NCBI GenBank assembly: GCA_964430245.1 | Contig: CAYSEW010000008.1 | Coordinates: 45,198 to 109,197, forward strand | Direction: 5' to 3' | Length of the DNA: 64,000 nt | DNA from: CAYSEW01 sp964430245 | GTDB taxonomy: Bacteria > Bacteroidota > Bacteroidia > Flavobacteriales_D > Parvicellaceae | Shown: one piece after another, positions 17,133 through 25,280 of the stretch | Layout: every line of letters begins with the position of its first letter | Numbering within the stretch: the stretch's first letter is position 1 | Translations under genes and position numbers: made by a program | Notes under the pieces: generated by a model | Told to the model about the DNA's origin: nothing | Databases searched by the model: none | What the model saw: the letters and a program-made list of their open reading frames with translations, nothing else

Positions 17133-18545
17133 ATGAAATCAATTAAATACATCAGCATTTTATCTCTTATTGTTATTTTTTCATCATGTAGCACTTCAAA
17201 GCAATTAAGCTATGAAGATGATATCTATAGTACAGAAACTGATATTGTATTCGTAGACAACAACACTGAAGAAGACTATTATGACCCTTATGAAGAACTT
17301 TATGAAGATTATGACTATTATGATGATGACAACAACACCTATATCACAAACAATTATTATGGATCATCTAGAAGATATAGAGGCAGACACCATAGATCTT
17401 ATTTCTATACTGGGATAAACTATTACCCTAGCACATATTACTGGGGGAATTCATGCTGTGGTATGAATTATGGATATCCATACAATAACAACTTTTACTC
17501 AAACAATTTCTACGGTTATGGCTATGGTTACCCATACAATAACTACTACTCAAACAATTTCTACGGTTATGGATATGGTTACCCATATAACAACTACTAT
17601 TCTAATAACTTCTATGGCTATGGAAATCCATACAATAATTTTTATGGAAATGGGTATGGATATGGATACCCATACAATAACTACTACTCTAATAATTACT
17701 ATTATGGAAACAATTATTATGGTGGATTTGGTTCCATAAATGATCCTAATAATAATGGAAACAATTATTATGGACAAAACACTAGCATAAGTACTAATTC
17801 AGGCTCTAGCTCTACTTACAACGGAAATACAACTAGTGATTATGCTACTGTAATATCTACTACAAAAGAAATAAGAGGTTCTTCTAATTCAAATCCTAAT
17901 CAATCACTTACAACTTCAGGAAATATTTATTCAACAAATAACGCAGATAACTCTGCAGCAAAACCAGCTCTATCAGATATAGAACAAAATAAGCCTATCA
18001 ACAACAATAGCACCTTCTTAACTAAGCCAAGTGGAGTTAGCTCTAATGACATTATTAGAGAATCTGTTTCAACTAATAATTCTAACAAACATTATTCTTC
18101 ATGGGTTACTTCAAGAAAAAATAATTCTAAGCCTAGTAATAACAACTATACTAAGCCTAGCAATAACAACTATACTAAGCCTAGTAATAACAACTATACT
18201 AAGCCTAGCAATAACAACTATACTAAGCCTAGTAATAACAACTATACTAAGCCTAGTAATAATAACTATACTAAGCCTAGCAACAACAACTATACTAAGC
18301 CTAGCAATAACAACTATACTAAGCCTAGCAACAACAACTATACTAAGCCTAGTAATAATAACTACACTAAGCCTAATAACAACTATACTAAGCCTAGTAA
18401 TAATAACAGATCTAATAATAAACCCAATAATAATTACACAAAACCTACTAATAGAAGCTCTAATTACAACAAACCTACAAATAGAGGATCTTCTACTCCA
18501 TCAAGATCTTCTAACGGTAATAAAGGCGGATCAAATAGGAGATAA
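17133..18545 (+). CDS. Repeat-rich Tyr/Asn surface lipoprotein
   Basis: 470 residues. The signal peptide ends in a lipobox (IFSSCSTSK, Cys19). Then come an acidic Tyr-rich segment (DYYDPYEELYEDYDYY), three to four copies of a 17-residue module built on GYPYNNYYSNNFYGYGY, a Ser/Thr/Asn linker, and about 11 tandem copies of the octapeptide YTKPSNNN with one short copy. The C-terminus is basic and Asn/Ser/Arg-rich. I recognise no enzymatic domain. Composition suggests an unstructured or adhesive surface protein, an inference only. It ends one base before the start of a FadL-type outer-membrane protein gene, so the two are probably cotranscribed and coupled. Confidence 0.82.
   Translation: MKSIKYISILSLIVIFSSCSTSKQLSYEDDIYSTETDIVFVDNNTEEDYYDPYEELYEDYDYYDDDNNTYITNNYYGSSRRYRGRHHRSYFYTGINYYPSTYYWGNSCCGMNYGYPYNNNFYSNNFYGYGYGYPYNNYYSNNFYGYGYGYPYNNYYSNNFYGYGNPYNNFYGNGYGYGYPYNNYYSNNYYYGNNYYGGFGSINDPNNNGNNYYGQNTSISTNSGSSSTYNGNTTSDYATVISTTKEIRGSSNSNPNQSLTTSGNIYSTNNADNSAAKPALSDIEQNKPINNNSTFLTKPSGVSSNDIIRESVSTNNSNKHYSSWVTSRKNNSKPSNNNYTKPSNNNYTKPSNNNYTKPSNNNYTKPSNNNYTKPSNNNYTKPSNNNYTKPSNNNYTKPSNNNYTKPSNNNYTKPNNNYTKPSNNNRSNNKPNNNYTKPTNRSSNYNKPTNRGSSTPSRSSNGNKGGSNRR
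17472..17717 (+). repeat. 51-bp in-frame repeat encoding GYPYNNYYSNNFYGYGY modules
   Basis: Units beginning GGNTAYCCATAY occur at 17472, 17526, 17577 and 17664, with spacings of 54, 51 and 87 bases. All differences are multiples of three, so the array is in frame. The third unit carries a 36-base insertion (NPYNNFYGNGYG). This is a coding repeat within the lipoprotein. Confidence 0.85.
18127..18412 (+). repeat. 24-bp tandem array encoding YTKPSNNN
   Basis: The heptamer TAAGCCT recurs 12 times, every 24 bases except for one 21-base unit near 18367-18387 that drops a Ser codon. Units differ almost only at third codon positions (AGT/AGC, AAT/AAC), so the peptide is conserved while the DNA drifts. 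The period is unlike a CRISPR and there are no spacers. Confidence 0.92.
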
Positions 18546-18546
18546 A

Positions 18547-20022
18547 ATGAAATCAATTCTTAATAAGATATTTACTATACTGCTTCTTTTTAGTAGCTCA
18601 AATATCATTAATGCTCAAAATGAAGAAGATGCATTGAGATATAGCTACCTACAATTTGGAGGCACTGCAAGATCTATTGGAACAGGTGGTGCATTTGGTT
18701 CACTTGGAGCTGACCTATCGGTACTTAGCATCAATCCTGCTGGAATGGCAAGGTATAAAAGGTCTGAATTTTCATTTACACCAAATCTTTCATTATCAAA
18801 CACCTCTTCTTCATGGAAAAACAATGAACATTTAAATGGCAAAGAAAATTTCAATATCAATAATTTCGGTATTATTGGCACAATAGATCCCAAAGAAAAA
18901 AATCAATCTAAATGGTCAGGATTCCAAATTGGAATTACTTATAACAGACTAGCAGATTTTAATGAAAGGTTTTCTATAAAAGGAGAGAATAATGCCTCTA
19001 TGTCTTATGTTTTCGCAAGCAGATCAATTGGTATAGACCCATCCGAACTAGGAAGCTACTTGCCATTTGACGGAGACCTTGCCTATCAAACCTATATTAC
19101 AGATTATGATACGCTTAATGGGATTTATACGACCAGAATGAGTAATAATGTAATCTATCACGATCATGAAGTAACGAGAAAAGGAAGGGTTGGAGAATAT
19201 GTTGCGGCTATTTCTGCTGATTACAACCATCGATTATACATTGGAGGCTCCATTGGATTTCCAGGAATTCATTATGAAGAAGAAAAAAGTCACTATGAAA
19301 ACGAAATCCCTGACTCTACTGAAAATACTGAAAGCTTTACTTTTAATGAATATCAGCTTACTTCAGGGAATGGAGTAAATGCCAAGGTTGGTGTAATCTT
19401 CTTACCTGCCAATTGGCTTAGAGTTGGTGCTGCATACCATACAAGAACTATCTACAGCATGTCTGATTATTGGAATAGCACTATGAATGCTAGTATTTCT
19501 TCAAATTTAAATACTCAACATAGCTCTCCTCAAGGCAACTATAACTACAGATTAAAAACACCAAGTAAATTTATAGGGAGTCTATCATTTATTATTAAAA
19601 AATTAGGTTTAATAAGTATAGATTATTCAAGAGTTGATATTAGAGAATCTTCTTTACTAGCCAATAGATTTGACAATAATGGTTATAATTTTCTGCCTGA
19701 AAATTCAGCTATAGATAGCATGTACACAATTACTCATAATATTCAATTAGGATCAGAAATAAAATTAGGTAAATTCTTTATGCTAAGAGCTGGATATGCG
19801 ATATTTCAAAATCCATTTATTGATATAAATGAACCTGAGTTTAACAGAATAAGCTATAGTGCAGGCTTCGGATATAGAAACAAAAATTACTTTATTGATT
19901 TTGGCTACAGATTATCGACTTGGAAAGAAAATTATTACATGTACGACCCTGCAATAGTAGACAATTCATCTATTGACAAATCACTAAGCAACCTCTTAGT
20001 AACTATAGGATTTAAATGGTAA
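18547..20022 (+). CDS. OmpP1/FadL-family outer-membrane barrel protein
   Basis: 491 residues with a signal peptide (MKSILNKIFTILLLF ... NAQ) followed by DALRYSYLQFGGTARSIGTGG and AFGSLGADLSVLSINPAGMA. This is the N-terminal plug segment typical of Bacteroidota FadL/OmpP1-like barrels. Alternating strands fill the rest, and the protein ends in an aromatic strand (LLVTIGFKW) as expected for BAM insertion. The FadL superfamily moves hydrophobic compounds; the substrate here is unknown. I chose the ATG at 18547, one base after the lipoprotein stop; the frame is also open upstream through the repeat array, but that part reads as low-complexity out-of-frame translation. Confidence 0.88.
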   Translation: MKSILNKIFTILLLFSSSNIINAQNEEDALRYSYLQFGGTARSIGTGGAFGSLGADLSVLSINPAGMARYKRSEFSFTPNLSLSNTSSSWKNNEHLNGKENFNINNFGIIGTIDPKEKNQSKWSGFQIGITYNRLADFNERFSIKGENNASMSYVFASRSIGIDPSELGSYLPFDGDLAYQTYITDYDTLNGIYTTRMSNNVIYHDHEVTRKGRVGEYVAAISADYNHRLYIGGSIGFPGIHYEEEKSHYENEIPDSTENTESFTFNEYQLTSGNGVNAKVGVIFLPANWLRVGAAYHTRTIYSMSDYWNSTMNASISSNLNTQHSSPQGNYNYRLKTPSKFIGSLSFIIKKLGLISIDYSRVDIRESSLLANRFDNNGYNFLPENSAIDSMYTITHNIQLGSEIKLGKFFMLRAGYAIFQNPFIDINEPEFNRISYSAGFGYRNKNYFIDFGYRLSTWKENYYMYDPAIVDNSSIDKSLSNLLVTIGFKW

Positions 20023-20023
20023 T

Positions 20024-20046
20024 AAAAAAGGGGCTAACGCCCCTTT
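20024..20046 (-). terminator. Intrinsic terminator at the convergent junction
   Basis: The stem AAAGGGGC / GCCCCTTT has a TAAC loop. On the minus strand it is followed by six Ts, so it should end the gene at 20068-20853. On the plus strand, just after the FadL-type gene, the trailing T tract is only three bases, so activity there is weaker. Confidence 0.82.
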
Positions 20047-20067
20047 CAAATACTATTAAGAACAACT

Positions 20068-20853
20068 TTACTTAAATAACTTATTTAGTTTTTTAGTCAT
20101 TTTTTCTGATTGCTCATCTGCTAACAATGAATCTACTAAAATTCTTCCGCTATGCTCATCAATAATGATTCTTTTTCTAGCAGCAATATCTAATTGAGTT
20201 TGAGGCGGTATCTTAATAAATGAACCTCCTGAAGCACCTCTTTCTACTGGCACTACAGCTAATCCATTTTTGGATGCAGTTCTAATTCTATTATAAGCCC
20301 TTAAAAGTCTATCTTCAACTTTATTACTTGCCTTTTGAGATTCTTTTAATAATATATCCTCTTCTTTCTCTGTCTCAGATACAATTTCTTTTAATTCTTT
20401 CTTCTTGGCATCCAAAGCCTTTTTCTGTTGTTTCAAAATTTCTTCTGCCTCAGCTAATCTCTCTTTTTTCCCTTCAATCTTAAAACCAAATTCCTTGATT
20501 CTTTTTTCAGCCAACTGCATTTCTAATTCTTGATATTCAACTTCTTTATTTAAAGAATCAAATTCACGATTATTTCTTACTTTTTTCTGTTGCTCTCCAT
20601 ACTTCTTTATGGCTTCTTTTGCCTCAGCAATAGTGTTTTTCTTTTCTTGAATAGAATTTTCAGAATCATCAATTTCTGATTGAATTTTTTCCACCCTACT
20701 TGTTAAGCCAGCTAAATCATCTTCTAGTGCCTGTACCTCAATTGGTAATTCACCTCTTACTTCTCTCATTTTATCAATTTTAGAATCAATAATCTGAAGA
20801 TCATAAAGTGCTCTTAAAGTATCTTCTGGAGTTGTTTTTTTTGTCTTTGCCAT
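20068..20853 (-). CDS. Coiled-coil protein of the C4 zinc-ribbon family, zinc site lost
   Basis: 261 residues from the ATG at 20853 (MAKTKKTTPEDTLRALYDLQ); a longer frame to 20886 is less likely. Residues about 20-180 form a long antiparallel coiled coil, followed by LAVVPVERGASGGSF and RKRIIIDEHSGRILV. Bacteroidota relatives normally have a C4 zinc ribbon with CxxC in each of these two places. Here the four positions are Ser208, Ser211, Asp232 and Ser235, so zinc cannot bind in the usual way. The fold is otherwise well kept. Its role is unknown; relatives resemble nucleic-acid-binding or tethering proteins. It lies one base downstream of the Nif3-like gene, so the two are coupled. Confidence 0.88.
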   Translation of the reverse strand: MAKTKKTTPEDTLRALYDLQIIDSKIDKMREVRGELPIEVQALEDDLAGLTSRVEKIQSEIDDSENSIQEKKNTIAEAKEAIKKYGEQQKKVRNNREFDSLNKEVEYQELEMQLAEKRIKEFGFKIEGKKERLAEAEEILKQQKKALDAKKKELKEIVSETEKEEDILLKESQKASNKVEDRLLRAYNRIRTASKNGLAVVPVERGASGGSFIKIPPQTQLDIAARKRIIIDEHSGRILVDSLLADEQSEKMTKKLNKLFK

Positions 20854-20854
20854 T

Positions 20855-21946
20855 TTATAAATAATTAATCGGATTTGTATTAACATCCGTTAAACGGATT
20901 GCAAAATTAGAAAAATTTTCCTTTAATCTACCTGCAATTAGCTCAATTGTGAATTGCTCACTTTCAAAATGACCAATATCAGCTATAACTATCTGATTAT
21001 CAGCATCAAAAAACTGATGGTATTTAAAATCAGCAGAAATAAAAATATCAGCTTTGTTCTGAATTGCCTTTGACAATAAAAAACTACCTGAACCACCACA
21101 TACTGCAATATTTTTAATTTTTTTCTTAATTATTGGCGTATATCTTACACATTTAGTATTCATCAATTCCTTAAGCTGTTGTAAAAACAAAAGGGCATCT
21201 ACCTCTTCATTCAATTCACCAATAATTCCTGAACCCACACTATACTCATTTTTAATTGGATAAACATCATATGCTACTTCCTCATATGGATGATGATTGA
21301 TCATGCTTTTAAGAATATTGGCTTTTTTATATTCAGGAAAAACAACCTCAACCCTAACCTCATCTTCAAAATGCAGCTTCCCTTTTTCACCAACCACTGG
21401 ATTTGACCCCTCATTACCTTTAAAAGAACCTTTCCCATTTATGTTAAAGCTACAATTAGAATAATTTCCGATTGCACCTCCACCAGCTTCAAAAATTGCA
21501 GCTCTTACCTTATCAACATCTTTTAAAGGAACAAAAACTGCTAATTTCATCAATTGGTCCTGCTTAGGACTTAAAACTCTTCTATTAATTAGTTTCAATT
21601 TATCAGCAATTTTTCCATTAACACCTATTAACACATTGTCTAAATTGGTATGAATTGCGTAAATATTTATATTGTTTTTAATTGCCTTTATAACCGTTTT
21701 TTCAATGTAATTCGACCCATTGATTTTTTTTAAGCCACTAAATATAATAGGGTGATGTGCAATTATTAAATTACAATTATTGTCAATGGCTTCTTCAACT
21801 ACACTCTCTATACAATCTAAACAAACCAAGACCCCTTTTACATCTACTTCCTCACTTCCAATGATCAATCCAGAATTATCGTATTTCTCCTGTAATTGAA
21901 CAGGCGCTATGGAGTCTAAATAATTTATTACATCTTTGACCTTCAT
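20855..21946 (-). CDS. Nif3-like dinuclear metal-centre protein (DUF34)
   Basis: About 363 residues from the ATG at 21946. Metal ligands visible: LIIAHHPIIFSGLKKI (two His), IHTNLDNV (His, Asp), and near the C-terminus IGHFESEQFTIELIAGRL (His, Glu). The central insert (about 130-240, AVFVPLKDVDKVRAAIFEAG onward) is the PII-like/CutA-like domain found in the longer Nif3 proteins. The family is sometimes labelled GTP cyclohydrolase I type 2, but its true substrate is unsettled. It is divergent from lpxK, with only 28 bases between start codons, and coupled to the downstream coiled-coil gene. Confidence 0.93.
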   Translation of the reverse strand: MKVKDVINYLDSIAPVQLQEKYDNSGLIIGSEEVDVKGVLVCLDCIESVVEEAIDNNCNLIIAHHPIIFSGLKKINGSNYIEKTVIKAIKNNINIYAIHTNLDNVLIGVNGKIADKLKLINRRVLSPKQDQLMKLAVFVPLKDVDKVRAAIFEAGGGAIGNYSNCSFNINGKGSFKGNEGSNPVVGEKGKLHFEDEVRVEVVFPEYKKANILKSMINHHPYEEVAYDVYPIKNEYSVGSGIIGELNEEVDALLFLQQLKELMNTKCVRYTPIIKKKIKNIAVCGGSGSFLLSKAIQNKADIFISADFKYHQFFDADNQIVIADIGHFESEQFTIELIAGRLKENFSNFAIRLTDVNTNPINYL

Positions 21947-21951
21947 ATTCT

Positions 21952-21970
21952 TAAATTTGCACCAAATATA
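21952..21970. promoter_or_regulatory. Overlapping divergent -7 elements between the Nif3-like gene and lpxK
   Basis: Plus-strand TAAATTTG at 21952-21959 faces lpxK, and minus-strand TATATTTG at 21970-21963 faces the Nif3-like gene. Both match TAnnTTTG exactly within a 28-base gap. I see no TTG at 19 bases for either. If both work, each upstream element lies inside the opposite gene. Confidence 0.45.
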
Positions 21971-21974
21971 CACA

Positions 21975-23018
21975 ATGAAACTATTGCGTTATTTATTATT
22001 ACCTATTGCTCTCATTTATGGAGGAATTACCATTTTTAGAAATTGGTTGTTTGATCAAAACATCCTTAAACCAAGTGAGTTCAATATCCCTATTATAAAT
22101 GTAGGGAATCTATCAATGGGCGGCACGGGGAAAACTCCACATGTTGAATATATAATCAAACTAATATCCAATCAACATCCAATAGCTGTATTAAGCAGGG
22201 GTTATGGAAGAAAAACAAGCGATTATATTGAAGCTGAAATTGACCATAAATCTTATGAAGTTGGCGATGAACCCTTACAGTTTAAAACAAAATTTCCTGC
22301 TGTAACTATTGCAGTAGAAAAAAATAGAGTAAAGGGTGTCTTAAATTTACTTTATGATCATCCTAACAAAGAAGCCATTATACTTGATGATGCATTTCAA
22401 CATAGAGCCATAAAGTCAGGTTTAAATATTCTACTAACTACCTATTCAAAGCCATTTTTTGATGATAAAATTTTACCAATTGGTACTTTAAGGGAATTTA
22501 AAAAAGGATACAAAAGAGCAGATCTTATCATTGTTACTAAATGCCCTGAAAAGCTATCTGAAAAAAGTAAAAATATATTTCACAATAAAACCCCCTCTAA
22601 TATTCCATTGTTTTTTACCAGAATCAATTATGGCAAAATCTACTCTTTATACAACCAATCTATTTTGGATATTAATCAAGAACTGAATATTCTTCTTATC
22701 ACAGGTATAGCTGATGCAACTGACTTAATTAATGAACTAAATAAAAGAAAACTCAATTTCAAACATTTAGCATATAGAGATCATTATCCTTATAAGGAAA
22801 AAGATGCAAAGCATATATCTGAAATATTTGATACCTTCGCAGGTAAAAACAAGGTTATTCTTACGACTGAAAAAGATTCGATGCGAATGAAAACAATCAA
22901 AGCCTTTAAAGAACTTCCAATATATGTATTTGAAATAGAGGTTGAATTTCTCGAAGAAAAGACTAGTTTTGATAACCAAATAATAGAATATGTTAGATTC
23001 GATAAAAAAGACAGCTGA
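21975..23018 (+). CDS. lpxK: Tetraacyldisaccharide 4'-kinase
   Basis: About 347 residues. It phosphorylates the 4' position of the lipid A disaccharide at the inner membrane. An N-terminal membrane anchor (LLLPIALIYGGITIFRNWLF) comes first. The P-loop is VGNLSMGGTGKTPHVEYI, and SRGYGRK plus the VGDEPLQFK segment are conserved. DDAFQHRAI carries the acidic residues near the catalytic base. The start at 21975 (MKLLRYLLLPI) is preferred over an upstream frame from 21936. Its 3' end overlaps the punA start by 29 bases, so the two genes are coupled. Confidence 0.95.
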   Translation: MKLLRYLLLPIALIYGGITIFRNWLFDQNILKPSEFNIPIINVGNLSMGGTGKTPHVEYIIKLISNQHPIAVLSRGYGRKTSDYIEAEIDHKSYEVGDEPLQFKTKFPAVTIAVEKNRVKGVLNLLYDHPNKEAIILDDAFQHRAIKSGLNILLTTYSKPFFDDKILPIGTLREFKKGYKRADLIIVTKCPEKLSEKSKNIFHNKTPSNIPLFFTRINYGKIYSLYNQSILDINQELNILLITGIADATDLINELNKRKLNFKHLAYRDHYPYKEKDAKHISEIFDTFAGKNKVILTTEKDSMRMKTIKAFKELPIYVFEIEVEFLEEKTSFDNQIIEYVRFDKKDS

Positions 23019-23802
23019 ATTCTTATCAGATAAAACAAATTTTAATCCAGAAATTGGAATTATTTTAGGTACCGGTTTAGGTGGATTAGTTAATGAAATA
23101 GATATTGCACATAGCATTGACTATAAAGATATTCCTAATTTCCCAGTTTCTACAGTAGAAGGTCATAGCGGAAAATTAATCTTTGGATCACTAGGAGAGA
23201 AAAAAGTCATAGCTCTTCAAGGTCGTTTTCATTTCTATGAAGGATATACTATGAATGAAGTTGTTTTCCCTGTAAGAGTCATGAAACTAATGGGAATTCA
23301 AACACTTATTGTGAGTAATGCATGTGGGGGAGTCAATCCTTCTTTTGAAGTAGGTGATATTATGATCATTACTGATCATATTAATCTTTTTCCTACCAAC
23401 CCATTGATTGGACCTAATATAGAAGAGCTAGGCCCAAGATTTCCAGATATGAGCGAAGCTTATTCAAAAAATATGATTGAAATGGCTGGAAAAATTGCTG
23501 CCAAAAATGAAATTCATGTACAAAAAGGGATTTATGCTGGTCTTACAGGGCCAACTTTAGAAACTCCTGCAGAATATGCTTACACAAGAGCAATAGGTGC
23601 AGATGCTGTAGGCATGAGTACAGTTCCAGAAGTTATTGCTGCTAGACATATGGGTATACCATGTTTTGGTTTTTCAGTAATTACCGATTTGGGAGTTCCT
23701 GGTAAAATCATAGAAGTTACTCATGAAGATGTACAAAAAGTAGCTGCTAAAGCAGAAAAAAAGCTAACTGTTATCATTAAAGAACTACTTGCCACAATTT
23801 GA
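22990..23802 (+). CDS. punA: Purine-nucleoside phosphorylase
   Basis: 270 residues of the trimeric PNP type. Motifs: LGTGLGGLVNEI (phosphate loop), TVEGHSGKLIFG, LQGRFHFYEGY, VSNACGGVNP, and GLTGPTLETPAEYAYTR, then VGMSTVPEVIAARH with the base-binding Glu in ETPAEY and Asn replaced by Asp in SVITDLG, a position that varies in this family. It cleaves purine nucleosides to base and (deoxy)ribose 1-phosphate. The ATG at 22990 lies inside the end of lpxK; the full N-terminal helix requires this start. gatB follows after eight bases. Confidence 0.95.
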   Translation: MLDSIKKTAEFLSDKTNFNPEIGIILGTGLGGLVNEIDIAHSIDYKDIPNFPVSTVEGHSGKLIFGSLGEKKVIALQGRFHFYEGYTMNEVVFPVRVMKLMGIQTLIVSNACGGVNPSFEVGDIMIITDHINLFPTNPLIGPNIEELGPRFPDMSEAYSKNMIEMAGKIAAKNEIHVQKGIYAGLTGPTLETPAEYAYTRAIGADAVGMSTVPEVIAARHMGIPCFGFSVITDLGVPGKIIEVTHEDVQKVAAKAEKKLTVIIKELLATI

Positions 23803-23810
23803 TCTCTTAA

Positions 23811-25280
23811 ATGGAATTAACAGAAGCATTAAAAAAATACGACCCTATAATTGGTATTGAGATCCATGCTCAATTAAATACCAAGAGTAAAGCTTTTAGT
23901 AACGATAGAAATGAATATGGGAATACCCCAAACTCAAACATCTCACCCATATCATTAGGTCATCCAGGAACACTTCCAAGGTTCAATAAAAAAGTAGTTG
24001 ATTATGCAGTCAAAATGGGATTAGCATGCAATTCGGATATTTGTAAAGAAATGCACTTTGATAGAAAAAATTATTTCTATGCAGATCTTCCTAAGGGTTA
24101 TCAAATCACTCAAGACAGAACACCGATATGCAGAGGAGGACAAGTACTAGTAAAGGATGAAAAAGATCAAGAAAAAGAAATCTCATTAACAAGAATTCAT
24201 ATGGAAGAGGATTCTGGAAAAAGCATACATGACCTAGATCCATTTAATTCTTTAATTGACTTAAACAGAGCAGGTGTACCTTTAATAGAAATTGTCACCG
24301 AACCAGTAATTAAATCTTCATTAGAAGCATATAATTATGTTAGTGAAGTAAGGAAATTATTAAGATACCTGGATATCTGCGATGGAAATATGGAAGAAGG
24401 CAGTATGAGATGTGATGTAAATATATCTATCATGCCCAAAGGAAGTGAAGAATTTGGTCAGCGTGTAGAAATCAAAAATCTAAATTCTATAAGGAATGTA
24501 CAACGTTCTATTGAATATGAAATAATCAGACATGCTACTCTTCTAGGTAATAATGAAACCATCTTATCTGAAACTAGAACATTTGATGCAGTTTCAGGTA
24601 AAACTATTGGCATGAGAAAAAAAGAAGCTGCTCATGATTACAGGTATTTCCCAGAACCAGACCTCACCCCCATTTCTTTAACAGAAAAATACATTGAAGA
24701 ACTGAACAACACAATGCCACCTTTACCTAATGATCTTTATAAAAAATACCAACAAGAACTTCAGCTTTCTGCCTATGATGCTTCAAACATAACTGAGCAA
24801 AAAGAAATTGCCTTGTACTTTGAAGAAATGATCTCACTGACTAATAACTACAAAGCAGCAGCTAATTGGATCATGGGAAATATTAAGTCTTATTTAAATC
24901 AAACTGCAACAACCATCCAACAGTTTCCAATAAGCCCAAAAAATTTAGTTGCGTTAATTAAGTTAATTGATGAAAATAAGATATCAAATACTTTGGCATC
25001 TCAACAATTATTTCCAGCAATGCTGAAATCTCCCAATCAATCTCCATTAGAGATAGCTAATGAAAATGGATGGATCTCTAAAAATGATTCGGAAGAACTA
25101 AAATCCATAGTTCTTACTATCTTTAATAATCACCCTGATGAAACCAATAGATTTAAAAATGGAGACAAAAAGCTAACAGGTTTTTTTATGGGTAAAGTAA
25201 TGAAGGCTACAAAAGGTACTGCAGACCCTAAATCAGCTTCTATTCTTATAAATAAATTAATTCAATCAATGAATGCCTAA
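23811..25280 (+). CDS. gatB: Asp/Glu-tRNA amidotransferase subunit B
   Basis: 489 residues, full length. Signature segments: PIIGIEIHAQLNTKSKAFS, CGN-type replaced by SPISLGHPGTLP, HFDRKNYFYADLPKGYQITQ, ITEP-like IVTEPVIKSSLEA, EEGSMRCDVNISI, and KNLNSIRNVQRSI. The C-terminal YqeY-like tail begins near IKLIDENKISNT. With GatA and GatC (not in the window) it makes Gln-tRNA or Asn-tRNA from mischarged precursors. The last eight bases overlap the start of the next gene. Confidence 0.97.
   Translation: MELTEALKKYDPIIGIEIHAQLNTKSKAFSNDRNEYGNTPNSNISPISLGHPGTLPRFNKKVVDYAVKMGLACNSDICKEMHFDRKNYFYADLPKGYQITQDRTPICRGGQVLVKDEKDQEKEISLTRIHMEEDSGKSIHDLDPFNSLIDLNRAGVPLIEIVTEPVIKSSLEAYNYVSEVRKLLRYLDICDGNMEEGSMRCDVNISIMPKGSEEFGQRVEIKNLNSIRNVQRSIEYEIIRHATLLGNNETILSETRTFDAVSGKTIGMRKKEAAHDYRYFPEPDLTPISLTEKYIEELNNTMPPLPNDLYKKYQQELQLSAYDASNITEQKEIALYFEEMISLTNNYKAAANWIMGNIKSYLNQTATTIQQFPISPKNLVALIKLIDENKISNTLASQQLFPAMLKSPNQSPLEIANENGWISKNDSEELKSIVLTIFNNHPDETNRFKNGDKKLTGFFMGKVMKATKGTADPKSASILINKLIQSMNA

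Noticed and set aside
16999..17133. A regulatory leader between proS and the repeat lipoprotein
   Set aside because: I found no exact TAnnTTTG, no hairpin and no known riboswitch pattern in this 130-base divergent gap.
17470..17777. Two further overlapping frames in the Tyr/Gly repeat region
   Set aside because: Both are out-of-frame readings of the 51-bp coding repeat.
18127..18412. CRISPR-like repeat array
   Set aside because: The units are contiguous, 24 bp, with no spacers, and are in frame within a lipoprotein.
18031..18546. In-frame upstream extension of the FadL-type gene through the repeats
   Set aside because: The translation is a hydrophobic monotone of ILSLAITT, the shadow of the YTKPSNNN array in another frame; the ATG at 18547 begins a true signal peptide.
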